DNA of 64,000 nt from contig NW_026251388.1 of the NCBI RefSeq assembly GCF_025118155.1, forward strand, positions 1,302,001-1,366,000. The letters are read 5' to 3'. Position 1 is the first letter of the stretch; every line of letters starts with the position of its first letter. Source of the stretch: Cokeromyces recurvatus. Lineage: Eukaryota; Mucoromycota; Mucoromycetes; Mucorales; Mucoraceae. Under the pieces are notes generated by a model, which was not told the DNA's origin, made no database searches, and saw nothing but the letters and a program-made list of their open reading frames with translations. A program made the position numbers and the translations under genes. This document shows, piece by piece, positions 32,590 to 44,431 of this stretch.

Positions 32590-33089
32590 AAAAAGTCGTC
32601 TAAATTATTATTTGATAATTATCAGTCAACATACTACATTATTGGATGTTAGTATTAAGTAAAAAGCCTAAGCATAAATCTCTATTATTCGTCTGAATAC
32701 TAATTTTCTTTTGTTTGATTTCTAAAAAAGGTAAGCAAATTGTCTAAAGATTAATTTTGATTCGTCCAAAAAAAAAAAAACTAACATCATCTACATATTT
32801 AAAGTGTAAAAGTCGAACTTTTTATGTAATTGTTTGTGACTATTTATAAGTTCAGGTACAACCTAGAAATTCTTATTTTTTAATAGACAGCCCTAAATTG
32901 CTTTCTTCCAATACGCTTTTTTTTTTAAAACAAATACATTTATTCGAATATAATACTACATTCCTTTTTTTTTGTTATAGAATAAAAATAAATCCACATT
33001 GGATTCCAAAAATTCAACAATTAAACTAGATTCTAAAGAAACAAATTTATCATCAGCAGCATCAACATCATCAACATCATCATTTTTGT
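32590..33089. other. Intergenic upstream of the kelch gene
   Basis: AT-rich with short A/T runs. The segment 32980-33088 reads as Ser/Lys-rich DNA with CATCAACATCATCA repeats directly before ATG 33090 and is probably 5' untranslated sequence. No gene seen. Confidence 0.55.
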
Positions 33090-36000
33090 ATGTCATTATT
33101 TTCTAAACTTTCTAATAAAAGCAGTAATAACGATAAGACACTTTATCCATGGTCACAGAAGAAATTAAGCGGTAGTAATAGTATATTTCCAAGGGCAGGA
33201 CATGCTGCTGTTGCTGCTTCGTCCGAGGGTATTATTATTTTTGGTGGTATTCATCGTACCTCTACTAAAAAGGAGCTTTTTTATATTGATGCCAGTAAGT
33301 TGGGACTCATAAAACAAAACATAATTTTATTCTTATGGAATACATGTTAGATAATCTTTCGGCAACAAGTATTCATGCTTCTGGTGATATACCAAGTCCA
33401 AGAATATCATCTGCCATGATTTTTAGAAATGGACATATTATGCGTAAGTTGTATTTTATCTATCTACTTGAAGTTAAAAAAAAACGTGTTATTTAATATA
33501 TAAATACACATATTAGTTTATGGTGGTAAACCAGTTGCTCCTGATGAAAAGTATGATGGCGGTTTTTATATTTTGAATTTACGTAAAGTTACATTTTATA
33601 TAATGAAAGAAGGGATTATTGAGAAGCTTTTAACTGTACATAGATTCGAAACATTGGGCACGCATTCAGATGGAAGGTGTTCAACCTGCTGAAAGATCAG
33701 GACATACAGCAGTCATTCATGAGGGCATTATTTATATCTGGGGAGGACAGCATGAAGGAAATTATTTTAATGATTTAATTATTTGTAATACTAGTACTCG
33801 TAAGTATCCTTATTTTTTGTTTGTTTGTTTGTTTGTTTGTTTGTTTCTTTTTTCCTTCAAGTTGTTATATATAAAGGCTTTTTACTCAGTGAAATTTTCA
33901 ATTATAGTTAATTCTGCTCCAAGGTGGGAATTTGTTGGTTATAACAATGAATGTCCTGAACCTAGGTCAGGTCATATTTCTCAAATTTACGAAAACAAGC
34001 TTTACATGTATGTTACACATATTTAAATTAAATTATAACAAAAATTAATCAATTCAAATTTAGTTTTGGAGGCACAAATGGACGTAGACTATTTAATGAT
34101 CTTTGGTCCTTTGATTTATATACTGGACTATGGACAAAAATTGAAGCAGATGGTTTAACTCCTATTGCTTGTGAATCAGCAGCTTCTGCTATGGCTGAAG
34201 ACGTGATTTATATTATAGGTGGTAAAGGAGAAAATAATATAGAATTGAATGATTTATTTGCCTTTAGAGTGAAAAGTAAGATTGACTTGTTAAAAAACCC
34301 AGCAAAAATGCTACATTCATATTTAAACTTCTTTGTATCATATCAATAGGTAGACGTTGGTTTAGATTTCAAAATATGGGACCAGCTCCTTCTCCTCGTC
34401 ATGGATTAACAATGACAACTGTAAAAGATCGCCTATTTGTTATAGGTGGTGATAACGGTACATCTAAAATGGAAGATGCTTCTTTTGTTTATATTTTAGA
34501 TAGTACAAAAATTAAATACCCAATAGAAAATATTCCACATGTTGATTCCCCTCATAATAGCCCAATTGAAGATCGTAGACATTCTTCACAACAACAATAT
34601 GGGACTCGAATACAGCAATCTCGGTCGCCTGCCAATACCACCACTAACATTACTACTAACGAAAACGATTTGATGGTTCAATCTTCTCCTACAAATAGTA
34701 GTAGTCCTATTAGTCTAACTTCTCCTCGTCATAGATCTTATTTTCCAAATATAGAAAACCAAAATTCAAGTCAGGTAGTTTTCATGGTATATATACATAT
34801 ATAAGTGAACTCATTCATATTGAATATACATATTAGCTATCTGCAAGGCCTCCTAGACATATTTCAGCAGTACCAGAAGCAGCTCTTCGTCGTCCTCGTG
34901 CTACATCTCCTTTACCTTATCAACAAAACGAATCAGATATTACTGCAGATATGCGTCGACAGCATCATGAACACGATCCGTCATTAATGCAAACAAATAT
35001 GTTAGCAGCAGCTGCTGCTATGAAAGACGAAAGATGGGCTATGGCTCAACAAATCGTACCTAATCAACAACGCTCATCACCAAATAATACAACAACACTT
35101 CCTCCTCCTCCTCGTCCTCCACGTGATGGAGTTGGTTTATTAAACAATAATGTTATGAATACCATGGACTATGAAGATATTCGTAACAAGCCTCGACCCT
35201 CTCGTTATCACGATGATACTACATCACCTGTATCACCACAACCGAATTCAGCCCTTATTTCATCTAGTCGTAATACCCCTACAGCATGTCAAAAGATTGC
35301 ATTTAAACCATCCAATAATAATGATAATGACAACGACAACGACAATGACAACGACGGCAATGAACGACAAAAACTTATTCAAGAAATCGAGTCTCGAGAT
35401 GCTCTTATTGTAGCCTTGAAATCTAAAGAAAATTGGTGGCGTACTGAAGTTGCCCTCGCACGCAAACAAAACTCAACACTTTTTGCATCTGCTGAAGCCG
35501 ATGAAACATTGTTGATGGAGGTAGATGATTTACCAGCCGATAAACTTAAGCTCTTTGAACAGTTGGTATCTGTCAAAACTGAGTTACGTCGTGTGCGTAC
35601 CCAAATTGCTCAAGAGTCAAAGGGATGTGGACAAGCAGATCGAATGAGAACTGCTGCTCTTCAAGAGGCCGCTTATTTCAAGACAAAGTATTTGGCTCTC
35701 AAATCGCATAGACGTGATGAGACATTAGAGATGGATCGTTGTGATGAATTAGAAAAGAAATTAGTAGCAGTCCTAAAGGAAAACGAAGTTCAGAAGAAAC
35801 TAGTACAACAGTTAAAGAAAAGATCAGAGCATGATCGAATGGCAAGACGAACGACAGAAGAGAGAGCTCATGAGTGTCAGATGAGAGCAGAGGAAGCTCA
35901 AAATGCTCAACAACGAGCTCTGGAAGAATTGGAGATAGCTTATCAGAGAGTGAAGAAGGCAGAAACACAAGTACGTGATAACGCTGTCAAAATGGCAGAC

Positions 36001-36303
36001 TTAACCCGACAATTAAGTGATGCTCTACAGCAACAACAAGAGCAACAGCCAAATGAACAACAAGAGGAATTAAAGATGGCTCAGTTGAAAGCTGCTAATT
36101 TAAAGGCTAGAAATGAAGTAGCAACATTGAAAGGGCAATTAGCTGAACAGATGGATGAAAAGGAAAGATTGAGACAATTAATTCAGGAACGAGAAGATAC
36201 ATTAGTAGAAACCCAGCGTCATGTAGAGAATTGCGAAATCCAATTAAAAATGATGAGGGATGCTTATCAACAAAAGGCAAAGGATGCTGCGATATCAGAC
36301 TAA
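33090..36303 (+). CDS. Kelch-repeat plus coiled-coil cell-polarity protein (Kel1/Tea1-like)
   Basis: Seen: ATG 33090 opens SLFSKLSNKSSNNDK then LYPWSQKKLSG. About seven short exons follow, with introns near 33295-33349, 33445-33517, 33580-33646, 33800-33905, 34010-34061, 34276-34350 and 34785-34840. They encode six or so kelch blades (RAGHAAVAA...IIIFGG, RSGHTAVIHEGIIYIWGG, RSGHISQIYENKLYIFGG, IYIIGGKGENN, RHGLTMTTVKDRLFVIGGD). A Ser/Pro-rich linker leads into a long final exon whose last 300 residues are coiled coil (KTELRRVRTQIAQE through VETQRHVENCEIQLKMM). Known: Kel1/Tea1 proteins mark cell ends and organise formins and polarised growth. Total length is about 900 residues. An Asn/Asp microsatellite (35320-35352) lies in the linker. 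It converges on the RPC11 gene 177 bp downstream. Confidence 0.88.
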
Positions 36304-36480
36304 AACTTCTACGAACTTGTTTTTTTTTAATTTGATTTAATTTAATTTATTTATACCGTATACAAGTTAAAAAATAAAAAAAAATTGTAATAAAAGACAT
36401 CAGTTTAATAAAATAATAATATACAATAAGGAGGTATCTGAAAAAATAAATCTAATAATAATAATAACCTTGATGTCTAA

Positions 36481-36942
36481 TTATCCTTCACGCCATTGGT
36501 GGGCACAATCATCATTGCAACATTTATAGAAAATAGATGAAGGTTCATCAGCTGAACGAATTTGAATCATCATAAAGTAAGCTTTATCGTGTTCACATTT
36601 AGGGCAAGTAACTAAAAGTAAACTACTGTTAGTAAAAAAAAAAAAAAATGAAATAGAAGGATTAAACATTATTAATTTTACCTTCTGTAGTATCAACATT
36701 CTTCCATGCATCAGCACCACCTAATACATCATCCACTTCTTTTCTTTTTAATTCTTTACGAGAAGTATGCTAATGTGTATACACATAAAAAGGGTGAAAT
36801 ATTAGCATCTATAAATAAAATCTATTAATGTACATACTCTCGATTGAATGCTATAAACATACGGACATGATTGACAAAAAAATGCTTGTCCTCCGTCGTT
36901 CTCGATTAAAAGTAAATTTGCGCAATTAGGGCAAAATAACAT
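36481..36942 (-). CDS. RPC11: RNA polymerase III subunit C11
   Basis: Seen: three exons on the minus strand from ATG 36942 to the stop at 36481-36483. Exon 1 encodes MLFCPNCANLLLIEN then FFCQSCPYVYSIQSR (N-terminal CxxC...CxxC ribbon). Exon 2 encodes HTSRKELKRKEVDDVLGGAD then AWKNVDTTE. Exon 3 encodes VTCPKCEHDKAYFMMIQIRS, ADEPSSIFYKC and CAHQWREG (C-terminal TFIIS-like ribbon). Known: C11 (human POLR3K) is the ~108-residue Pol III subunit required for RNA cleavage, termination and reinitiation. The conserved RSADEP acidic dyad needed for cleavage is intact. Length and exon-by-exon agreement are excellent. It ends tail-to-tail with the kelch gene. Confidence 0.95.
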
Positions 36943-37173
36943 TATTGAAGTAAATGAAAAAAAAAAAAAAAGGAAATTAAAAATCAAGCTTTTATATATA
37001 CAAGCCACATTATTGAAATCTATAAAAAAATCGGTTTTTATTGGTAAGTGAATTTGTATACATGTATAGGAGAGCTGATAGGAATGATTATAAGAAGAGA
37101 AAGAAAGAAAGAAAGAAAGAAAGAATAAAAAAAAAGAAGAAAGGGTTTTCAAAAAAAAAAAACCATGAATAAT

Positions 37174-39019
37174 TTATTTCTTGGCTTCAACCTTAACAAC
37201 CTTAGATCCATTCTTTTCACGCATGATTAAAGTCACATTAGCCTGAGCATCTACGGTGATCTGGACTTCAATTTTACTACCCTTAGCTTTAGCGGCCTTT
37301 TCAAGAGGAAGAGAAGCTTCGACTAATTGAGCAGCAGGCTTAGTATAAACCTTGGTAACAATTTCAGGTTCCTCTTCATAGGGTTCTTCATCATCTTCAA
37401 CTTCAACAGGTTCAGGCTTCACTTCTACCTTTTCAATAACATGTTCACCTTCATAAAGTGCCAAATAAGCTGCAGATTGATTATCTTCAGCATTGCCAAA
37501 TTCAAAGACACGACGTGTAGGTAAAGCGGTTCCACGAGGAATGACAGTAATAAATTCGCCCTTGGCATTCAAAACACCAATAGCCTTGGTTGTGTTGGGT
37601 GCTAAAGTAACAACAGGATGGATAGCAGCATCGATATCTTCTTTTTCAAAACCAGAAACTAAAGAACCTTGAATAGCACAACCACGAGCAACAACTTCAT
37701 CAGATTCAAGTTCATTCAAAACCTTGGTATTTTCATTAGTAAAGACTTCACGAATCTTGAGAGCAAATCTAGGAATACGGGCAGAACCACCAGCTAAGAG
37801 AACTTCATCAATTTCAGAAGCATCCAATTGACTCTTTTCAAGAACTTGATGAATAACAGTTTGAAGTTGAGCAAAGACATTCTTAGATAAAATTTCGAAA
37901 CGCATACGGTTAATTGTGCTATGGAAATCAACACCGTCAGCTAATGATTCAACAAAACAGGGGGCAGAGTTGGCAGAGGATAACATCTTCTTAGTGACCT
38001 CAACAGCGTTACGAAGTTTAGAAAGGGCCTTTTGGTTATTATTAATGTCAATCTTAGCCTTCTTTTGGAATTCAGCTGTGAAGTGCTTAATTAAGTTATC
38101 ATCAAAGGAGGCGCCGCCAACTTTAGTATCATGAGCAGTGGCCAAAATAGTAAACATACCAGAACGAACAGCTAAAACAGTAACATCAAATGAATGACCA
38201 CCCAAATCACAAATAACAATGGTTTTATCTTGAGGATCTTTGTTAGTACTCTCTTGACCAACACCATAGGCCAAGGCAGCAGCAGCAGATTCATGAATCA
38301 ATTGGATCACTTTGATGCCAGCATCTTCGGCAGCGGAAACCAATTCCTCACGTTGTTTCTCAGTAAAATAAGAGGGTACAGCCATGACAGCACCATTAAC
38401 GGCAGTACCCAAGAAAGCTTCAGCAGATTCACGAATATGACGCAAGTATTTAGCAGAAACTTCCTTAGCAGTAAAAACAGTCTTGCCAGAAGGTAATTCA
38501 ATCTCATAGGCAGGAACACCAGCCTTGTCTACAATGGGAGCAGCAGAGCCAGTCAAGTTCTCTGCTTCAGTAAAACTATTAACGCATTATTGATCAATAT
38601 TATTATTATTATTATTATTATTCTATATACATATATATTTATATATGTATTTATATTTACCTCTTTCCAATATTAGCACGGAAGTTGGCGATGGTTTGGT
38701 TAGGATGACGAGGAATGTCGGATTTGGCTTGAGAACCAATGACCTAATTAAACATAAATAAATAAATAACTCCTATATCTGTGTTGATTCTACTATTAAA
38801 TTCTACCTCTTCATCTCCATGGAAAGCAAGAACGGAGGCAATTTGTCTATCACCTTCTTCATTAGCAAGACAATCAGCGCGACCATCCTATAAGTCATCA
38901 TGAATATATATACATTGCAGAAAATTTCGAAAATATTTGATAATTACCTTGTTCAAATAAGCAATAGAAGTATATGCAGTACCAAAATTAATACCAATAA
39001 CTGTGTTGGATTCGCTCAT
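37174..39019 (-). CDS. SSZ1: Ssz1-type Hsp70 of the ribosome-associated complex
   Basis: Seen: four exons from ATG 39019 to a stop at 37174-37176, about 540 residues. It begins SESNTVIGINFGTAYTSIAY (N-terminal ATP-binding loop), has LIHESAAAALAYGVG, DLGGHSFDVTVLAVRSG and LLAGGSARIPRF, and a shortened C-terminal region ending with a beta-rich domain (KIEVQITVDAQANVTLIMRE). Known: Ssz1 pairs with zuotin to form RAC on the ribosome, stimulating Ssb. It binds but does not hydrolyse ATP and lacks the helical lid, which matches this short C-terminus and the altered DLGGHS phosphate loop (canonical Hsp70 has DLGGGT). The gene uses a more GC-rich, biased codon set than neighbours, typical of a highly expressed cytosolic protein. 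Confidence 0.92.
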
Positions 39020-39851
39020 TGTAATGTGAAGGAGAAGGGCAATACACAAAAAAAGAAGGAAGAAAAAAAAAACTTTTGATTATACTGACTGGAAGATAAA
39101 CGAAAAAGTATTGACAGTCACTGAACTTTGTATTTTTTTTTAAAAAAAAAAAAAATTACTGACTTAGTTACAGTAACTTTAATAATCTTTATTTTTTATC
39201 AGGGTTAAGCTTGACAGAACATCTCTTACTTATTAAAAAGGATTATATAAAGATTATTTTGTTGCTTTTTTTTGTTTACTTTTCTGGAAGTCTATGTAAA
39301 CTGTAAATTATCTATTTATAAAGTTCTATCATGGTAAATTTGGATATATTAGTTTTTTAAGTTTAAGGAATCTTCCTTTCATTGCTTATATAGCAAAGTT
39401 AAAATTCATAATTTATCATTTAAGAACTCAGACAAATCAATGGTATTTGTAGAAGGTATTTTTTGTTATAAGAAGTTAAAGAATAAGACAACGTATATCT
39501 TTGGGATTAAATAAATTATTATTGTTTAAAAAGTTACTTTTTTTTTTTTTTTTTTTTTTTTTGTTAAGAATGTAATACACTCAAATACAACAAATAATAG
39601 AGAGTTTATTGCACCTTAATGATTTACAGTGTGCCAAAATTACATTTAGCTATATTAGACTATACTTTCTTTCTTCATTGTATAGAAAATAGTTGAAGAG
39701 GAAGACATGTGTATATTCTTCGTTATTACTAGAAACAACAAATACTCAGCTAATACAAGTGACTTCTTGTTATATATTATGTAATCTTGACTACTCTCAT
39801 TTAATTACCTTTTTTTTTTTTTTTTTTTGTATATGTATTGCTTTGCATAAA
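39020..39851. other. Divergent intergenic region between SSZ1 and the metallopeptidase gene
   Basis: About 830 bp, AT-rich, with T runs (39539-39562 and 39812-39828) and no frame of interest. It should contain the promoters of both flanking, divergently transcribed genes. Confidence 0.65.
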
Positions 39852-42065
39852 ATGAATTATTATCAAACACCACCACCGCCTATTCCGAAAAGACCGTCAT
39901 TGGATGATAATATTGAAATAACGAATGTAAAAGAAGGAGAAACTGTTTATCAGGTAGTGATTAAATTGTTTATATAAAACGATACAATTAAATAATAAAT
40001 ATATAGCGTTTTCTTCTTATTAATGGCCGTGCAGGTCCTCGTAACTCTAAATTTGATAAACCAGTTTATGTTCTTTGTAATGATTTTCCTAAAACAACTT
40101 GGCCCTGTGTTGATTCCTATTTCAAGGCCATGGTTCATTTAGTTCCTGGTCCCAACACTATCACATTTGTGTTCCCTAATGGACATAACACTGACCAACT
40201 CCATTTCCACGTCAACTATTTACCTCTTTTACAAAATCCACCATTGTCATTAGTGATCATGATCGGATCTGATTCTCCTGCTCTATTTGATGTACCACCT
40301 GAAAAGCAAGGACAAAACACGCTCGAGATTGCTATTAAAAAGCTTCGTATGGCAGGATATATGTGGCAAGTATTTTGTGCCGAGCAAATGTATCGGAATG
40401 GTATGGGACGTCGTACCTTTCAATTAGATGAGGCATGGTTACCTGATACAGTATCAAGCCAAGAGGAAGGTAGAATGCGACATACAGCTCGTGTTCACAT
40501 TATTCGTTCAAGACATACTGTAGCTGAGATACGTGATATTCGTCGTGCTCAACAGAGCAAATATAGTAATGAAGAATTTGATAGTTTATTTGATTATTTT
40601 ATGGAAGAATTAGAGAGGCATCCACCCTTTGATAAGCCCTGCACAGTTGCAGGATTAATTTTAGATTCACACTGGGATACAACTGAGCAGGTATCATTAG
40701 GTCATACGGCCTTAGGTGGTGGTGCAGGTGATACTGCATTGGGCGTCTTCGGATCTCATCTATTGCATGCTTGGCCGACTTCAATTGAAGACATTGTACC
40801 AAGTCTACTAAATAATACAATGACTGATACAAGATATGTTGCAAATGATGCGAATGAAAGTGGAAATTGGTGGCGAGCGTGCAATATTGGTATGGGAGCC
40901 ATGGTAAGCTTAAAAGAATAAAAGAAAAGAAAAGAAAAAAAAAGGCTAAATATTAAATATTTATTTATTTTTTGAAAGTTGCATGAAGTAGGCCATTCAT
41001 ATACTTTAACACATACGCCTACAGGTAAAATAATAGGTTAAATCTCAATTGTTGATGCTAATTACCATCATCAATATTAGGTATTATGAGTCGTGGCTAT
41101 AACAATTGGAATCGTACATTTGTAGCAAAGGAACCAGGATTGGCACCTATTCCACCAGAAGCAGAAGGAGGATCTCATTGGTAATATATATATAAATATA
41201 TACATATATACATTTCAATAACTATGAGATACGCATGTTACTTATATATATATATATATATAGGCACAGAGCAGATATAATACGACTTCGATTTCATCCT
41301 GCATTCCGAATTCCTGAAGATGGACCTATAGGCAAACCCAATTCATCATCACCCAGCTTTGTAGCCTTGGATGACGGCCAATTTGAAATAATTGCACCAG
41401 CAGGTCTGTCAATGCTTGAAATATTTGTAAATGGACAATATAGAACTCATTTAGAATTCCTCCAAAGAACTCAACCTACAGCTTTAAAGTTGAGTATCCA
41501 AGATATTTGTGCTCGATCTCATTGTCGACCTGATGAAAAGATTGAACTTGAAGTTACTTGTGTTAATCAAAAACAAAAACATCTAGATAATTTAATAGAA
41601 TTTTTAAACACTCATTGTATCCGTTTACCCGGTATTGGAGAGGATACTAATATACTCAAGAGTGATGTCTACGGACTCGGAGAGGGAGGTGATGCCTCGA
41701 ATGTGATTTTTATTAATAAACCCCCTCTAAGAAAAATCATTGTCCATCATGGAAGCTTCTTTGATGGATTTAAATTGATTTGGCAAGATGGAAGTCAAAG
41801 TGTGATTGGTAAGTCTGGTGGTGGTAACTCTGAATTTGAAGTGTTTCCTGGAGAACGTATACAAGGTCTTGTGGTACGCAGTGGTGCTTGGATTGATGGC
41901 TTACAATTCAAGATGAGTAGTGGACGTTTAAGTCCTTGGTTTGGCGGACAAGGAGGTGACATACATATTGTAGAAGCACCCTCAGGCTATGAACTTGTAG
42001 GATTCTTTGGTACTGCAAAGTCTTGGATGGAGCAAATTGGTATTTATTATCGTCGTAGTTTATAA
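39852..42065 (+). CDS. Putative zinc metallopeptidase (Metallopep family) with C-terminal jacalin-like domain
   Basis: Seen: exons 39852-39953, 40007-40903, 40979-41024, 41081-41180 and 41264-42065 join to about 648 residues. The zinc site is MLHEVGHSYTLTH, created across an intron (HEVGH at 40981-40995), with the downstream GIMSRGYNNWNR turn. An N-terminal beta-rich domain precedes it (LVPGPNTITFVFPNGHNTDQ). The last ~135 residues are jacalin-like: RKIIVHHGSFFDGFKLIW, GERIQGLVVRSGAWIDGLQF and ELVGFFGTAKSWMEQIGIYY. Known: yeast YIL108W and its relatives share this layout and are predicted metalloendopeptidases of unknown substrate; jacalin folds usually bind glycans. There is no signal peptide, so a cytosolic place is likely. 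The HExxH and both flanking histidines are intact. Confidence 0.87.
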
Positions 42066-42189
42066 ATAGAATCTGGAGAAAAACTAGAAAGAATATTTTC
42101 TTAATAGAAAAAAAAAATAAAATAAAAATACACTTCCTTTTTTATGTGTTGTGACTTTGTAGGCAAATATAAATTCATGCCTTTTATTT

Positions 42190-42220
<31 letters not shown>

Positions 42221-42291
42221 CTTTTTTTTCTTTTTATTAAACAAAAAGAAATGAAATTAATCTACGGCTATGAAATAAGTAAATAGGATTT

Positions 42292-42939
42292 ATGAAGCTA
42301 AATATTTTAATTTCTAATTTTTTTTGTCTAGATGAATTACCCGGTCAAGTTGGCCATGTTGTCTGTCCACCTCTCTTATCTTCGAAAATTACAGTTTCAA
42401 GTGCTAATAATACGAATCGTTGGATCTTTTATGGTACTCGTAGACAAATTCTTGATTGGATTCGAGAACATTCAGATATCACACTTGAATCGGCTATCTT
42501 TATTGGTGGGAAACAATGCAAAAATGATGCTCATTCTGAACTGATAATCGATCTTGGATATGTGTATGACCAAGAACAAAGTTATAGTGATTATATCAAA
42601 TCTTATTTTGTAGATATTTATGAAGTTGAACGAGTCAAATGCGAAATTCGACCTCGAATTGATTCAAAAGATAATATGATTCCTTCACTAAGCCGAGTTG
42701 TTGTAGCTAATGGCTGTCGATTAGGAGACATAGTAGATGATTTAGAGATTGAATGGTATAAACCTGGAGATTCTTATGTTCGACAAGCAATTCAATTGTT
42801 TACAGATGCACCTACACCAAGTCATATTCTAAGTGCAAAGCCGCCTTCTTCAATTCAAGTAGCTACAACTACAACAAATAACCCTACTTCAACTTTAAAT
42901 ACACCTATGCCAACAGAAATAGAGTCATCTGCTCACTGA
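42292..42939 (+). CDS. Unknown protein, possibly the last exon(s) of a spliced gene
   Basis: Seen: a 215-codon frame to TGA 42937-42939. From about codon 14 it is clearly protein-like: DELPGQVGHVVCPPLLSSKI, then RWIFYGTRRQILDWIREHSD, then AIFIGGKQCKNDAHSELIID, then CRLGDIVDDLEIEWYKPGDS, and a Thr/Pro-rich tail. The first 13 codons (MKLNILISNFFCL) are AT-rich. They precede a possible acceptor (ttttttttgtctag, ending at 42331), so the true start may lie in an unrecognised upstream exon, although only ~220 bp separate it from the previous gene, much of it T-rich. No family recognised. It is soluble-looking with no membrane segment. Confidence 0.6.
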   Translation: MKLNILISNFFCLDELPGQVGHVVCPPLLSSKITVSSANNTNRWIFYGTRRQILDWIREHSDITLESAIFIGGKQCKNDAHSELIIDLGYVYDQEQSYSDYIKSYFVDIYEVERVKCEIRPRIDSKDNMIPSLSRVVVANGCRLGDIVDDLEIEWYKPGDSYVRQAIQLFTDAPTPSHILSAKPPSSIQVATTTTNNPTSTLNTPMPTEIESSAH

Positions 42940-43675
42940 AACATACCATTGTTATAATAAATAAGCTTTTTTTTTTGTTTTAATACTACGCTGCTACATA
43001 TTCATTGATATTATATCATGAAGTTTAATTATTATTATTTTTTTATGAGTTCAATTTGCTATTGGTTAATTTCCATTCATAGCATAAATAAGAGTTAGGT
43101 TTAGTTTAGATACTGTTAACTAGTAATATTTTCTATAAACATGTATACTCTATTTACATAGTAGTTTTATATTATAAATTATGTGTTAGACAAACATTTT
43201 ATTGACAGACAGATATAAAGTATAAGTATCAGCTATCTTTACTCTGATAAGTTTCAAAGATCCAATGATATCTAACTTATATTTGTCCTTATCTAATGAA
43301 TTTCCTTTGCTATTCCTATAACCATTTATAATAAAGACAATGTATTATCCTAGCTACTTTATTGTAACAAGAAATAAGTCATCTTTCATAAGACATATCA
43401 AGATAGTAGTCTTTAGATAGCAACATTTGTTAAAGTTATTTAATTTAATTTTTGGTAGCTATCTATAAGCATACTACAAATTCATGGTTAAGGCTAATTA
43501 GGAAACTTTTTTTTTTCTAAATTTCATATATTTGAATACTAAAATTTCTATAGAGCTTCTTATTTCATTGAAAAATAAAATTTCTAAATAAGGAAACCAA
43601 AATTTCTGCTAAAAAAGAAAAAAAACAAGAATTTTCAATTTTTTTTTTTTTTCCCTTTAAACAAAGTTTATTAAA
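42940..43675. other. Intergenic upstream of TAF10
   Basis: AT-rich with scattered T runs; no frame or structured element recognised in about 730 bp. Confidence 0.65.
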
Positions 43676-44343
43676 ATGAGTGAATCAACCAGTAGCAACA
43701 GCAACAACAACAGTAGTAATAATAATAATAGTCTACTTCAAGTGCCTTCAGCAACAACGACTAATAACATATCATCGTCTTCTTCATCTTCACCAACTTT
43801 ACCTGTTATACCTCCACCTGTAATTGATATACCATCTAAAAAAGAAAAAACAATGGCTGAATTCCTTGCAACCATGGATAATTACGCACCTATTGTAAGC
43901 ATAGTTTGACATGACTTGATCTTTAACTAAAACATCATAAACTATAGATACCTGATGCAGTAACTGATTACTATTTAAATAAAGCTGGATTTAATTGTGA
44001 TGATGTTCGAATGTAATGTAGAATATATATATATATATATATATATGTACATTGATTAACTTGATTATTTATTCACTTTAATTCCGTATAGTAAACGATT
44101 ATTAGCATTGGCCACACAGAAGTTTGTAGCAGATATTGCAACAGATGCTTTTCAATATTGTAAAGTTAGACAATCTGGAATCAAAAAATCAGGAAAGGTA
44201 TAAAATCAATTGAAATTAAAAGCAAAACAAAAAAATTAATAGCAAGTTTATAGGAACGAAAAAATGTGTTGACAATGGAAGACCTTTCAGCTGCATTAAA
44301 TGAATATGGTATAAATATTAAAAAACCAGAATATTATTCCTAA
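43676..44343 (+). CDS. TAF10: TAF10, histone-fold subunit of TFIID and SAGA
   Basis: Seen: exons 43676-43894, 43948-44012, 44092-44197 and 44254-44343 join to about 159 residues. A low-complexity Ser/Asn N-terminus is followed by [52 protein letters not shown] and [20 protein letters not shown]. Known: TAF10 is the conserved histone-fold protein shared by TFIID and SAGA; the FLxxMDxYxPxIPDxVxxYYL and LTxxDLxxAL blocks are diagnostic. It acts in the nucleus in RNA polymerase II initiation. The N-terminal AGC/AAC/AAT codon repeats may vary in length. The Spartan-like gene starts only about 90 bp downstream on the same strand. Confidence 0.94.
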
Positions 44344-44431
44344 ATATATGAGACAAAAAAAATAGTTGTCAAGATATTTACTTGTAAATAAAAATAAAAA
44401 AAAAAATGTTTTTTTTTCTTACTTTTTTCAT

